64,000 nt of DNA from Trueperaceae bacterium (GTDB taxonomy: Bacteria > Deinococcota > Deinococci > Deinococcales > Trueperaceae), in assembly GCA_036381035.1 (NCBI GenBank), contig DASVDQ010000014.1, forward strand, positions 1-64,000. The letters are read 5' to 3'. Below are positions 32,486 to 41,355 of this stretch, piece after piece. The notes beneath the pieces were generated by a model. That model made no database searches. It was not told the origin of the DNA and worked only from the letters and a program-made list of their open reading frames with translations. The translations under genes and the position numbers were made by a program. The first letter of the stretch is position 1; each line of letters begins with the position of its first letter.

Positions 32486-33921
32486 CAGCTCTCCTCACGG
32501 CCCGGTCCGGCCGGGTCTGAGTCTGCGGCGAGCGAGTCGCCGCCTTCAGCGGTGGCAGCGCCGCCCGAGGCGGCCTGGTCCGCGTCCACAGCACGCACGG
32601 TCACGCGGTTGCCCTCGACGCGCAGCACCCTGATGCGGCTCCCCGCGGGCACGTAGTCGCCCTCCGAGACGACGTCGACCCGCGACGAGCCGAACCGGGC
32701 CACGCCGGCCGGCCGCAGGTCGGACAGCGCGGTGCCGACCGCTCCCAGGAGGTCGGGGACGTCCTCGGCGATGACCGTGGGCCCGGTAGGCGTGGCGAGG
32801 CGCGTCGACAGCCTGAACGCCGACGCCACCCGGCTGTTGGGCAGCATCCACAGCAGGACGGCCAGCAGCACGCCGCCCATCAGCGCGCCGTAGCCGATCA
32901 CCGAGAGGCTGTTCTCCTCGAAGATGCGCACGACGGCGAAGACCATCGCGACGAGCCCCAGCACCCCGGCCAGGCCGAACCCGGGCAGCACCAGCACCTC
33001 GACGGCCAGCAGCACGACGCCGGCCACGAGCAGCAGCAGGTCGACGGGTCCGGCGGGCGTGGCCACGAACGCCGAGTAGGCGAAGGCCGCCAGGGCGACG
33101 ACGCCGATCGCGCCCGGCACGCCGAAGCCGGGGGAGAAGATCTCGATGAGGAGCCCGCCGATCCCGACCACGAGCAGCACGGCGGCGAGCAGGGGCCGGG
33201 AGAGGAAGGCGCCGAGGCGCTCGCCGAAGGTCGGCTCGAGGCGCTGCACGGGCACGCCGCCGTAGCCGAAGCTCTCGAGGGCCTCGGGCACGGTGGCGGC
33301 CTCGACGTCGGCGATGCCGTGCTCGACGGCCTGCCTGGCCGTCAGCGTCACGAGCTCGGTGGCGGTGGAGAGCCCGGGGATCACGACGCTCTCGTCGACC
33401 ATGCCCTCGGCCACCGTGGCGTTGCGGCCGCGGGCCTCGGCCACGCTGCGGAACTCGCCCCGCAGCGCCGACGTGAACTTCTCGTCGACGGGCGCGATGC
33501 CCGTGGGCGTGGCGAGGATGGGCAGCGCGGCGCCGATCGAGGAGCCGGGCAGCATCGCCAGGCGCTCTGCGGCCATGGCGATGAGCGCGCCGGCGCTGAA
33601 GGCGTTCTGCACGACGGCGATCGTGGGCACCTGCGCCTCGTGGAGGATCAGTCCGACGATGTCCTGCATCGCGTCGACGGAGCCCCCCGGCGTGTCGATG
33701 TAGAACGCCAGGGCGAGCGGCCGCTGGTCGTTCGCGCGCGCGACCCTGGTGCGGACGATCGCCGTCGTGGCGGTAGTGATCTCGCCCTCGATGGGGACGA
33801 GCCACACCTCCCCCAGGACGCCGGCGGGCGGCGGCTGCGCCACCGCGGGCGGAAGCGCGAGGAGGGCCAGCAGCGTCAGCGCGGCCACGAGGGCGCGCGG
33901 CGCCGGACCCGGGGTTCGCAT
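32485..33921 (-). CDS. nfeD: NfeD-family membrane-bound serine protease (ClpP-class) paired with FloA
   Basis: This 478-residue NfeD1b-type protein has a signal peptide ([20 protein letters not shown]) and a ClpP-like protease domain (about 30-240: [19 protein letters not shown], the serine in [19 protein letters not shown]). Four to five transmembrane helices (about 250-385) and a C-terminal OB-fold (about 400-455: [25 protein letters not shown], in part) follow. Such proteins act with flotillin-like partners at the membrane. ATG 33921 is taken as the start; the GTG directly before it lies six bases after a TATCTT box and may be the true leaderless start. It is the first gene of the operon down to 26366. 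Confidence 0.93.
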   Translation of the reverse strand: MRTPGPAPRALVAALTLLALLALPPAVAQPPPAGVLGEVWLVPIEGEITTATTAIVRTRVARANDQRPLALAFYIDTPGGSVDAMQDIVGLILHEAQVPTIAVVQNAFSAGALIAMAAERLAMLPGSSIGAALPILATPTGIAPVDEKFTSALRGEFRSVAEARGRNATVAEGMVDESVVIPGLSTATELVTLTARQAVEHGIADVEAATVPEALESFGYGGVPVQRLEPTFGERLGAFLSRPLLAAVLLVVGIGGLLIEIFSPGFGVPGAIGVVALAAFAYSAFVATPAGPVDLLLLVAGVVLLAVEVLVLPGFGLAGVLGLVAMVFAVVRIFEENSLSVIGYGALMGGVLLAVLLWMLPNSRVASAFRLSTRLATPTGPTVIAEDVPDLLGAVGTALSDLRPAGVARFGSSRVDVVSEGDYVPAGSRIRVLRVEGNRVTVRAVDADQAASGGAATAEGGDSLAADSDPAGPGREES

Positions 33922-33930
33922 CACGCGGTC

Positions 33931-33936
33931 AAGATA
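33931..33936 (-). promoter_or_regulatory. Leaderless-type -10 box of the nfeD-floA-...-cdd operon
   Basis: TATCTT on the minus strand lies six bases before GTG 33924 and nine before ATG 33921. The next eight genes downstream overlap or are spaced by at most a few bases, so this may drive the whole 7.5-kb unit. Confidence 0.5.
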
Positions 33937-34086
33937 CCACCCCTCGCGTCCCGAACGGCCTCCGCGGGGCGTCAGCGCGCGGCCCCGTCGGGGCGTGGCC
34001 ACGGACGCTCGACAGGCCGGCGGGTCCCTGGCCGGCCCACGATGGGGAACGGCGCCCCCCGAGGACGGGGAGCGCCGTGCAGCACG

Positions 34087-34162
<76 letters not shown>

Positions 34163-34200
34163 GCGGGCGGTCGCGCGCCGCTACCGGCGGCCGAAGACAG

Positions 34201-34206
34201 AGTATA
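34201..34206 (-). promoter_or_regulatory. -10 box of tRNA-Trp
   Basis: TATACT on the minus strand, 38 bases before the tRNA 5' end, in the 141-base gap between tRNA-Trp and the divergent hesB-type gene. Confidence 0.5.
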
Positions 34207-34290
34207 CCCCGCGCCCGCCGGCACGTGTGGCGGCCAAGGGGGTCGTCGCCGAGGAGAACCCCGCGACGGAGGACGCCCCGCGAGGCGTGC

Positions 34291-34296
34291 TATAAG
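34291..34296 (+). promoter_or_regulatory. Leaderless-type -10 box of the Fe-S carrier gene
   Basis: TATAAG (CTATAA one base earlier) is followed by seven bases and ATG 34304, the same spacing seen at other leaderless-type starts in this window. Confidence 0.45.
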
Positions 34297-34303
34297 TTCC
34301 GGC

Positions 34304-34693
34304 ATGCAGGCTGGCACCGAGGTACTCGAGCGCGTCACCTTCACCGAGGCCGGCGCCCGCCGCGCCCGCGAGCTCCTCGCCGGCAGCGGCCTCCCCGGCG
34401 CGGCCGTGCGCATCTTCGTGAAGTCGGGCGGCTGCAGCGGCTACCAGTACGGCATGAAGATCGACGACAAGCGCCTGGAGGGCGACAGGGAGTTCGAGTC
34501 GAACGGCGTGCAGCTGGTCGTCGACCAACGCTCCTGGCCGCTCCTCCGCGGCAGCGAGGTCGACTTCGTCGAGAACCTCATGGGCGGGGGCTTCAGCGTG
34601 CGCAACCCCAACGCCTCGTCCGAGTGCGGCTGCGGGCACAGCTTCCGCACCGACGGCGCCCCTCCGCCCGCCGAGGGCGGCAGCTGCGGCTAG
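34304..34693 (+). CDS. A-type iron-sulfur cluster carrier (IscA/ErpA/HesB family)
   Basis: This 129-residue A-type carrier delivers Fe-S clusters to client proteins. The three conserved cysteines are present: C44 in [12 protein letters not shown], and C108 and C110 in [11 protein letters not shown]. The C-terminal 15 residues ([12 protein letters not shown] region) are a longer, flexible tail than usual and hold an extra cysteine. ATG 34304 is fixed by the -10 box spacing. It is alone in its unit; the strong hairpin that follows separates it from the convergent gcv operon. Confidence 0.93.
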   Translation: MQAGTEVLERVTFTEAGARRARELLAGSGLPGAAVRIFVKSGGCSGYQYGMKIDDKRLEGDREFESNGVQLVVDQRSWPLLRGSEVDFVENLMGGGFSVRNPNASSECGCGHSFRTDGAPPPAEGGSCG

Positions 34694-34715
34694 GGCCGAG
34701 CGCCGGAGAAGGACC

Positions 34716-34739
34716 AGGGGCGCCCCGCCGGGCGCCCCT
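34716..34739. terminator. Bidirectional hairpin terminator between the Fe-S carrier gene and gcvPB
   Basis: AGGGGCGCCC, loop CGCC, then GGGCGCCCCT give a ten-pair stem. On the plus strand it continues TTCTC, and an outer GAGAAG/CTTCTC pairing extends it. It sits between two convergent genes, so it can serve both. Confidence 0.75.
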
Positions 34740-34770
34740 TCTCGTGCACGCGTCGCGTGGGCGCGCCTCA

Positions 34771-36222
34771 TCAGGCGGCCTCGTCCTCCGGGAAGCGGTA
34801 GCGCAGCACCGGCTGCCTCGCGGCCTTGACCTCGTCGAGGCGCCTCACCGGCGTGTCGTACGGCGCGCCGTGCAGGTAGTCGGGGTCCCGCGCCGCGCGC
34901 TCCAGCACCTGACGCAGGGCCTCCACGTAGGCGTCGAGCGTCTCGAGCGGCTCCGTCTCGGTCGGCTCGATCATCATGGCCTCCTTGACCGTCAGCGGGA
35001 AGTAGACGGTCATCGGGTGCATGCCGTGATCGAGCAGGGCCTTGGCGACGTCGAGCGTCCGCAGGCCCTCGGGGGGCTGCGCCACGAACTCGTGCATGTT
35101 CACGCGGTCGAAGGGCACCCTGAAGCCGAGCTGTTTCAACCTCACGCGCAGGTAGTTCGCGTTCAGGACGGCGTAGCCGCTGACCTGCCTCAGGCCCTCG
35201 CGGCCCAGGGCCCTGATGTAGGCGTAGGCGCGCACGAGGTTCCCGAAGTTCCCGAAGTGGCTGCGCATGCGGCCGATGGAGCGCGGGCGGTCCTCGACGG
35301 CCACGTACTCGTCGCCACGCCTCTCGATCACGGGGACGGGCAGGAACTCCGCGAGGCGCGCCTTCACGCCCACGGGCCCTGTGCCGGGCCCGCCGCCGCC
35401 GTGGGGCGTCGTGAACGTCTTGTGCAGGTTGAGGTGCACGACGTCGAAGCCCATGTCGCCGGGCCGCACGCGGCCGAGGATCGCGTTGAGGTTGGCGCCG
35501 TCGTAGTAGAGGAGGGCGCCGGCGGCGTGAGCGACGCGGGCGAGGTCGAGGATGCGCCGCTCGAACAGCCCTAGCGTGTTCGGGTTCGTGAGCATCACGG
35601 CCGCCACGTGGGGGCCCATCTCAGCCTCGTAGGCCTCCAGGTCCACCTCGCCCCCGGGGCCGGTGGGCACCTCGCGCACCTCGTAGCCGGCCATCGCCGC
35701 CGTGGCGGGGTTGGTGCCGTGGGCGCTGTCCGGCACCAGCACGACGCGCCGCTGCTCGCCCTCGCCGCGCGACTCGTGGTAGGCGCGGATCATCAGCACC
35801 CCGGCGAGCTCGCCGTGCGCGCCGGCGGCGGGCTGGAGGCTGAAGGCGTCCATGCCGGTGATCGCGCACAGGTCGCGCTGGAGCTCGTACATCAGCTGCA
35901 GCGCGCCCTGGGCGGTCTCCGGCGCCTGGTAGGGATGAAGGTCGGAGAAGAGCTTCGCGGCCTCCTCGTTGACCTTGGGGTTGTACTTCATCGTGCAGGA
36001 GCCGAGCGGGTAGAAGTTGGCGTCGATCGAGAACTGCCGGTGCGCGAGCTGGGTGTAGTGGCGCACGAGGTCGAGCTCGGAGACCTCCGGCAGCCGGGGC
36101 GGCGCCTCGCGCAGGTTCTCCTCGCCCAGGGCGCCGGCCAGGTCGAACCGGCGCGGGGCGGGCGGCTGGGCGCCGCGGCGGCCGGCCTTCGACCGCTCGT
36201 AGACGAGGGGGAAGTCAGCCAC
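34771..36222 (-). CDS. gcvPB: Glycine dehydrogenase (decarboxylating) subunit 2
   Basis: This is the C-terminal-type subunit of split P-protein, 483 residues. It decarboxylates glycine and passes the aminomethyl group to GcvH. The PLP lysine is in HLNLHKTFTTPHGGGGPG, with GSCTMKYNPKVNEEAA, QPAAGAHGELAGVLMIRAY and DSAHGTNPATAAM upstream. GTG 36222 starts 8 bases inside the end of gcvPA. It is the last gene of gcvT-gcvH-gcvPA-gcvPB. Confidence 0.96.
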   Translation of the reverse strand: MADFPLVYERSKAGRRGAQPPAPRRFDLAGALGEENLREAPPRLPEVSELDLVRHYTQLAHRQFSIDANFYPLGSCTMKYNPKVNEEAAKLFSDLHPYQAPETAQGALQLMYELQRDLCAITGMDAFSLQPAAGAHGELAGVLMIRAYHESRGEGEQRRVVLVPDSAHGTNPATAAMAGYEVREVPTGPGGEVDLEAYEAEMGPHVAAVMLTNPNTLGLFERRILDLARVAHAAGALLYYDGANLNAILGRVRPGDMGFDVVHLNLHKTFTTPHGGGGPGTGPVGVKARLAEFLPVPVIERRGDEYVAVEDRPRSIGRMRSHFGNFGNLVRAYAYIRALGREGLRQVSGYAVLNANYLRVRLKQLGFRVPFDRVNMHEFVAQPPEGLRTLDVAKALLDHGMHPMTVYFPLTVKEAMMIEPTETEPLETLDAYVEALRQVLERAARDPDYLHGAPYDTPVRRLDEVKAARQPVLRYRFPEDEAA

Positions 36223-37564
36223 GGGCCACCGCCGCGGGGCGGCGCGCGCCCACCTCGTCGAGGGCCGCCACCAGGGCGTCGATGTCCGCGTCGCTCACGC
36301 GCTCCGTGGCCGCGAGCAGCACGGCGTCGCCGAGCCCGAACTCCTCCGGCACCGGCACGCCGGCGTGGACGCCGCGCTGCGCCAGCGCCGCGCGCACCTC
36401 GTCGGCGGGCCCGGCCACGGGCAGGACGAACTCGGCGAAGAAGCGGCTGCCCGTGAGCGGCGCGAAGCCGGCCGCGGTGAGCCGCTCCGCGAGCGCGTGC
36501 GCGCGCTCGACGGTGCCGGCCGCGACCTCGCGCAGGCCCTCGGGGCCCAGTGCCGCCACGTTCACGGTGGCCATCAGCGCCGTGAGCTGGTGGTTCGTGC
36601 AGATGTTCGACTTCGCCTTGCTGCGGCGGATGTGCTGCTCGCGCGCCTGCAGGGTGAGCACGAACGCCCGCCGGCCGTCGACGTCGGTGGTCTGGCCGAC
36701 GATGCGGCCGGGGAACTGACGCAGCAGCTCCTCGCGCACGACCATGAAGCCGAACGTGGGGCCGCCGAAGGAGGGCGGGTTGCCGAGGGTCTGCCCGTCG
36801 CCGACGGCGACATCGGCGCCGTAGGCGCCCGGCGGCGCGAGCAGGGCCAGCGAGAGCGGGTCGACGACGGCGACCATCAGCGCCCCCGCCGCGTGGGCGG
36901 CGTCGGTGAGGCGACGCATCTCCTCGAGGTAGCCGAGGAAGTTCGGCTGCTGCACCAGCACGCCGGCGACGTCGTCGCCGAGGGGCAGGTCCGCGGTCGT
37001 GAGGGGGGAGAGGTCGGCGACGTCGATGCGGACCCCGAGCGGCCGCAGGTACGTCTCGACGACGGCGCGCGTCTCGGGATGCACGCCGCGGCTGACGACG
37101 ACGCGGTCCCGGCGGGTGTGCCGCACGGCCAGCAGCGCCGCCTCCGCCGTGGCCGACGCCCCGTCGTACATCGAGGCGTTGCTGACGTCGAGCCCCGTGA
37201 GCTCGCACATCATCGTCTGGTACTCGAAGGTCGCCTGCAGGATGCCCTGCGAGACCTCGGGCTGGTACGGCGTGTAGGCCGTGACGAACTCGCTCTGCAG
37301 GGCCAGGTGGGGCGTGACGCTGGGGATGAAGTGCCGCCTGACGCCGCCGCCCAGGAAGTCGGGCCCGCGGGTGCGGTTCCTCTCGGCCAGGGAGCGCATG
37401 TGCTCGAGCAGCGCGGCCTCGTCCATGCCGGGCGGGAGGTCGATCTCCGGGTCGCGCAGCTCGGCGGGCAGGTCGTCGAACAGCTCCCCGATGGAGCCCG
37501 CGCCGATGGCCTCCAGCGCCCTGCGCTCGTCCTCCGGCGTGTGCGGGTGGTAGCGCACGCTCAC
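36215..37564 (-). CDS. gcvPA: Glycine dehydrogenase (decarboxylating) subunit 1
   Basis: This is the N-terminal-type P-protein subunit, 449 residues, forming the alpha2beta2 enzyme with GcvPB. It carries the family opening [18 protein letters not shown], then [47 protein letters not shown] and the C-terminal [17 protein letters not shown]. This half lacks the PLP lysine, as expected. GTG 37564 overlaps the gcvH stop (GTGA). Confidence 0.96.
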   Translation of the reverse strand: MSVRYHPHTPEDERRALEAIGAGSIGELFDDLPAELRDPEIDLPPGMDEAALLEHMRSLAERNRTRGPDFLGGGVRRHFIPSVTPHLALQSEFVTAYTPYQPEVSQGILQATFEYQTMMCELTGLDVSNASMYDGASATAEAALLAVRHTRRDRVVVSRGVHPETRAVVETYLRPLGVRIDVADLSPLTTADLPLGDDVAGVLVQQPNFLGYLEEMRRLTDAAHAAGALMVAVVDPLSLALLAPPGAYGADVAVGDGQTLGNPPSFGGPTFGFMVVREELLRQFPGRIVGQTTDVDGRRAFVLTLQAREQHIRRSKAKSNICTNHQLTALMATVNVAALGPEGLREVAAGTVERAHALAERLTAAGFAPLTGSRFFAEFVLPVAGPADEVRAALAQRGVHAGVPVPEEFGLGDAVLLAATERVSDADIDALVAALDEVGARRPAAVARG

Positions 37565-37947
37565 CCCTCGGCCAGGGTGGCGGCGTAGGCCTGGGCGTCG
37601 AGGAGCCCCTCGTACTCGTCCTCTGCCGACGGCGCGAGGCTGAACAGCCAGCCGTCCTCGTACGGGCTCTCGTTGATCGCCTCCGGCCTGGTCTCGAGCG
37701 CGGAGTTCACGGCGACGACCTCGCCGCTCACCGGGGCGTAGATGTCGGAGGCGGTCTTCACGGACTCGATCACGGCCACCGCGTCGCCCTTGGCGACCTT
37801 GCGCCCGACCTCTGGCAGCTCGACGAAGACGACGTCGCCCAGCTGGTCCTGGGCGTAGTCGGTGACGCCCACGACGACGGTGCCGTCGTCGTCCTTCCGC
37901 GCCCACTCGTGGGTCTCGGCGTAGCGAAGGTCGTCTGGCGTTCTCAT
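37561..37947 (-). CDS. gcvH: Glycine cleavage system H protein
   Basis: This 128-residue lipoyl carrier protein shuttles the aminomethyl intermediate between P, T and L proteins. The lipoylated lysine is K64 in [20 protein letters not shown], with [10 protein letters not shown] near the N-terminus and [13 protein letters not shown] at the end. ATG 37947 has a GGAGGAG ribosome site; it follows gcvT by 50 bases. Confidence 0.97.
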   Translation of the reverse strand: MRTPDDLRYAETHEWARKDDDGTVVVGVTDYAQDQLGDVVFVELPEVGRKVAKGDAVAVIESVKTASDIYAPVSGEVVAVNSALETRPEAINESPYEDGWLFSLAPSAEDEYEGLLDAQAYAATLAEG

Positions 37948-37997
37948 GCTGCTGCTCCTCCAAGCCGCGCTCGCCTCCGCGGCGCGCGCCGTGCTCG

Positions 37998-39059
37998 TCA
38001 CCTCTGGTGGAACGGCGGCTTCACGACGACGGCGCCCATGGGCCGGCCGCGCACCTCGACCCAGAGACGGCTGCCAGGCTCCGCGTGGGCGGCGTCCACC
38101 CAGGCGAAGCCGATGCTCTCGCGCGTGAGCGGCGAGAGCGTCCCGGAGCTGACCTCGCCGACGGTGTTCCTGTCCCTGTCGAGGACCCGGTAGCCCTGGC
38201 GGGGTATGGCCCTGTCGACCATCCTGATGCCCACCAGGCGCCGACGGCACTCGCTGCCCCACATGGCCTCGCGTCCGTGGAAGGGCTTGTCCTTCACGAC
38301 CCAGGCGAAGTCGGTGCACAGGGGGTTCGTGCTCTCGGTCAGCTCGTGACCGTATAGGGGGAACCCGGCCTCGAGGCGCAGCGTGTCGCGCGCGCCCAGG
38401 CCGCACGGCGTGGCGCCGGCGCCGACGACCACGTCCCACACCGCCGCGGCGTCGTCCGGCCGCACGAAGACCTCGAAGCCGTCCTCGCCCGTGTAACCGG
38501 TGCGGCTGAGCCTCACCGGGACCCCTGACACCGCGGCGTCGACGGTAGCGTTGCGCTTCACCTCGGTCAGGTCGGGCTCCACGAGCCTGTCGAGCAGCAG
38601 GGCCGCGCTGGGGCCCTGCACCGCTATCAGCGCCCACGCGTCGCTCTCGTCCTCCACGGCGACGTCCCGCCCTTCGGCCAGGCGCCGCAGGTGCGACACC
38701 ACGGCGTGGCGGTTCGCGGCGTTGGCGACGATCAGGTACTCGTCCTCGCCCTCGCGGTAGACGTACAGGTCGTCGACGACGCCTCCGGAGTCGTTCGGCA
38801 GCATGCTGTACTGGCCGCGGCCCGCCCTCAGCCTGGCCGGGTCGTTGAGCGTGGCGTAGGAGAGGAACGCCGTGGCCTCGGGCCCGGAGACCCTGACCTC
38901 GGCCATGTGCGAGACGTCGAAGGCGCCCACGCCGCTCCTGACCGCGAGGTGCTCCTCGTTGATGCCGCCCTGGTAGTGGAGCGGCATCTCGTACCCCGCG
39001 AACTCCACCAGCCTGGCGCCCAGCTCGAGGTGCTTCTGGTGGAGGGGCGTGCGGAGCAT
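37998..39059 (-). CDS. gcvT: Glycine cleavage system T protein (aminomethyltransferase)
   Basis: This 353-residue tetrahydrofolate-dependent aminomethyltransferase releases ammonia and 5,10-methylene-THF. Conserved stretches include [52 protein letters not shown] and [21 protein letters not shown] (about residues 236-256). ATG 39059 begins seven bases after a TATCCT box, so the transcript is probably leaderless. That leaves no room for a glycine riboswitch in the mRNA. First gene of the gcv operon. Confidence 0.96.
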   Translation of the reverse strand: MLRTPLHQKHLELGARLVEFAGYEMPLHYQGGINEEHLAVRSGVGAFDVSHMAEVRVSGPEATAFLSYATLNDPARLRAGRGQYSMLPNDSGGVVDDLYVYREGEDEYLIVANAANRHAVVSHLRRLAEGRDVAVEDESDAWALIAVQGPSAALLLDRLVEPDLTEVKRNATVDAAVSGVPVRLSRTGYTGEDGFEVFVRPDDAAAVWDVVVGAGATPCGLGARDTLRLEAGFPLYGHELTESTNPLCTDFAWVVKDKPFHGREAMWGSECRRRLVGIRMVDRAIPRQGYRVLDRDRNTVGEVSSGTLSPLTRESIGFAWVDAAHAEPGSRLWVEVRGRPMGAVVVKPPFHQR

Positions 39060-39066
39060 CGGCGCG

Positions 39067-39072
39067 AGGATA
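39067..39072 (-). promoter_or_regulatory. Leaderless-type -10 box of the gcv operon
   Basis: TATCCT on the minus strand is followed by seven bases and ATG 39059. The gap 39060-39240 also has an eight-pair hairpin (GACGGGCC at 39134-39141 with GGCCCGTC at 39152-39159), which may end mglA transcription, though no U-run follows. Confidence 0.55.
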
Positions 39073-39240
39073 TCACGCCCCTGCGGGCGCTCCCGGAGCC
39101 GCGGGCGGCGGGGGAGAGCCCGCGGCAGAGCCCGACGGGCCTCACCGCTGTGGCCCGTCTAGGACCCGCGAGGCCGCCCGGCGAGACCCGGCAGCGAGGC
39201 CGGTCGGGACCACGCGGGACGGTCTGTCGTGAACGAGCGG

Positions 39241-39827
<587 letters not shown>

Positions 39828-39831
<4 letters not shown>

Positions 39832-40328
39832 CGTTCCCTCGTCCCGAACAGCCCGTCGAGCAGGGCGGCGGTGGAGTCCGACCACTCCTTGTCGAACTCC
39901 ACGGCGGGCGGCGCCTCCTGGGAGGCCTCGATGACGGCGCGGATCTCCGCGGCCGCCAGCTTGGTCGCCATCTTCACCCTACCGAGCTGGGCGCCGGAGT
40001 CGAAGACGGTCACGAGCAGGGCCTCCTCACCCAGCTCCTCGAGGTAGGTCCCCACCTCTTCGCCCTGCTGCACCGTCTCCTTGAAGCCCTCCTCGCCGAA
40101 CAGCTGCGCGATGGCGCGGTTGGCGGAGTAGTTGGAGGCGATGAGCGTGGCGAACGAGTCGAGGGACGGCGGCTTCGGCGCCCACAGCGCCCGCTGGTGC
40201 GCCAGCACGAAGCCCTTGCGGTCGATGATCATGGCGTAGCGAGCGCGGCTCTTGGCCAGGAGCTCGCGCAGCAGGCCGTCGACGCGGTCGAACGTCTCGC
40301 CGTAGAGGTCGAGCGACGGCTCCAGCAT
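39828..40328 (-). CDS. mglB: MglB family roadblock/LC7 GTPase-activating protein
   Basis: MglB is the roadblock/LC7-domain GAP partner of MglA. The 166-residue protein shows the fold in [40 protein letters not shown], and the strands [21 protein letters not shown]-terminal helix and tail (about 128-166) extend beyond the domain. ATG 40328 lies six bases after a TAGCAT box. First gene of the mglB-mglA pair. Confidence 0.93.
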
Positions 40329-40334
40329 CGCGTC

Positions 40335-40340
40335 ATGCTA
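40335..40340 (-). promoter_or_regulatory. Leaderless-type -10 box of mglBA
   Basis: TAGCAT on the minus strand lies six bases before ATG 40328. Confidence 0.5.
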
Positions 40341-40419
40341 GCAGCGTCCGGGTCCCCGTCGGCGTTGAAGAGGCCACTCGGGGCGCGGGACACGCGTGAG
40401 CATCGTCGGCAGGTAGAAG

Positions 40420-40453
40420 GCCGGTGCCGGCCGTGGGCGCGGCCGGCACCGGC
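40420..40453 (-). terminator. Strong hairpin terminator after the DUF805 gene
   Basis: A 13-pair stem (40420-40432 with 40441-40453, core CCGGTGCCGGCC) and an eight-base loop lie 22 bases after the DUF805 stop. On the minus strand it is followed by TTCTACC. Confidence 0.65.
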
Positions 40454-40475
40454 GCGGTCGAGGGGCTGCGTCGCT

Positions 40476-40847
40476 TCAGGCGGTGGTCGCCGCCTGGGCG
40501 TGCTCGTCGCGGACGCCGAAGCGGTTCGCGCCGGGCGTGCCGGGACCGAACAGGAGGATGAGGCCGAGCACGACGTTCGCCAGCGGCACGAAGGAGAGGA
40601 GGTACCACCAGCCGCTCTTGTCGAGGTCGTGCAGGCGCCTCACGCCGTAGCTGACGGTGGCCACGACATAGACGAGGAAGAGGAGCCAGAAGGACGCGCT
40701 GCCCGCGGCCGACAGGCCGCTCATCGACGCGCTGAGGCCCAGGGCCATGGCGACGACCGTCAGCAGCACTCCCCAGATGACCGAGAAACCGAAGTACTGC
40801 AGGCGTCCGATACGCCCGTCGAACCGGAAGGGGTTGAACGTGTTCAT
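40476..40847 (-). CDS. DUF805 family small membrane protein
   Basis: This 123-residue protein matches DUF805: F-x-G-R-x-x-R-x-x-Y/F near the start (FRFDGRIGRLQYFGFSV), four hydrophobic segments, and the conserved VRRLHDLDKSGWWYLLSF. Its function is not established. ATG 40847 has a GAGGAGG ribosome site. It is monocistronic, followed by a strong hairpin. The Ala-rich C-terminus (HAQAATTA) is outside the domain. Confidence 0.9.
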   Translation of the reverse strand: MNTFNPFRFDGRIGRLQYFGFSVIWGVLLTVVAMALGLSASMSGLSAAGSASFWLLFLVYVVATVSYGVRRLHDLDKSGWWYLLSFVPLANVVLGLILLFGPGTPGANRFGVRDEHAQAATTA

Positions 40848-40986
40848 CTCGCCTCCTCACGAAGTGAGTGGACGCGATGATGCAGACCGGCCTCTCACGG
40901 GACTGTCACGGTGGTGCGGTGGTTTCGTCACAACGGTGAGGTGCGATGCCATACCGCTCGACCGTGCCGACGCGGTCTGCGACGAG

Positions 40987-41016
40987 TTGCAGGGCAGGCG
41001 GCGCGTACGCGATAAT
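40987..41016 (+). promoter_or_regulatory. Promoter of tRNA-Met(CAU)
   Basis: TTGCAG (40987-40992) and GATAAT (41011-41016) are 18 bases apart, and the tRNA begins at 41048. This is the clearest two-box promoter in the window. Confidence 0.65.
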
Positions 41017-41047
41017 CTCTAGGCTCGAGCGCGAGCTCGGCCCTCGC

Positions 41048-41124
41048 GGCGATGTAGCTCAGCCGGTTAGAGCGCACGACTCATAATCGTGAGGTCCGGG
41101 GTTCAAGTCCCCGCATCGCTACCA
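41048..41124 (+). tRNA. tRNA with CAU anticodon (elongator Met most likely)
   Basis: The sequence folds fully: acceptor GGCGATG with CATCGCT (first pair G-U), D arm GCTCAGCCGGTTAGAGC, anticodon loop CTCATAA, T arm with GGTTCAAGTCC, discriminator A and encoded CCA. Length 77 bases. The initiator is unlikely, since it has an unpaired first base and GGG/CCC pairs in the anticodon stem. A lysidine-modified tRNA-Ile(CAU) cannot be excluded from sequence alone. Confidence 0.93.
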
Positions 41125-41129
41125 CGTCT

Positions 41130-41159
41130 AGGACGCGGCTCCTGTTGGGGCCGCGTCCT
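41130..41159 (+). terminator. Hairpin after tRNA-Met(CAU)
   Basis: AGGACGCGGC (41130-41139) pairs with GCCGCGTCCT (41150-41159) across a ten-base loop, five bases after the tRNA. No U-run follows. Confidence 0.6.
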
Positions 41160-41260
41160 GCGCGTCTCGACGCGGGAGCGGCCGCGCCGGCCGGCTGGAG
41201 CGCGGCGGCGTGCCTGGAGGCCCCACCTCCCTTTCACTTCCTTTTCATGGCGCTTCGGGC

Positions 41261-41266
41261 TATAAG
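41261..41266 (+). promoter_or_regulatory. Candidate -10 box of the PAS/GAF/LuxR regulator gene
   Basis: TATAAG, about 90 bases before TTG 41356. A pyrimidine-rich tract (41223-41246) lies where a -35 would be. The remainder of 41160-41355 shows nothing else. Confidence 0.4.
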
Positions 41267-41355
41267 GTCGGGTGCGAAGGCAAGGGACGGCCGGCGAAGG
41301 CCAGCGGGTGCGGTCGCCATCGTAGTCACAGGGCACCCGCGGTCAGGGGTCTCAC

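Noticed and set aside
39060-39240. A glycine riboswitch upstream of gcvT.
   Set aside because: I looked for the conserved GGAGAG, GCCGAAGG and CTCTCAGG core and found none; the TATCCT box seven bases before gcvT leaves no leader.
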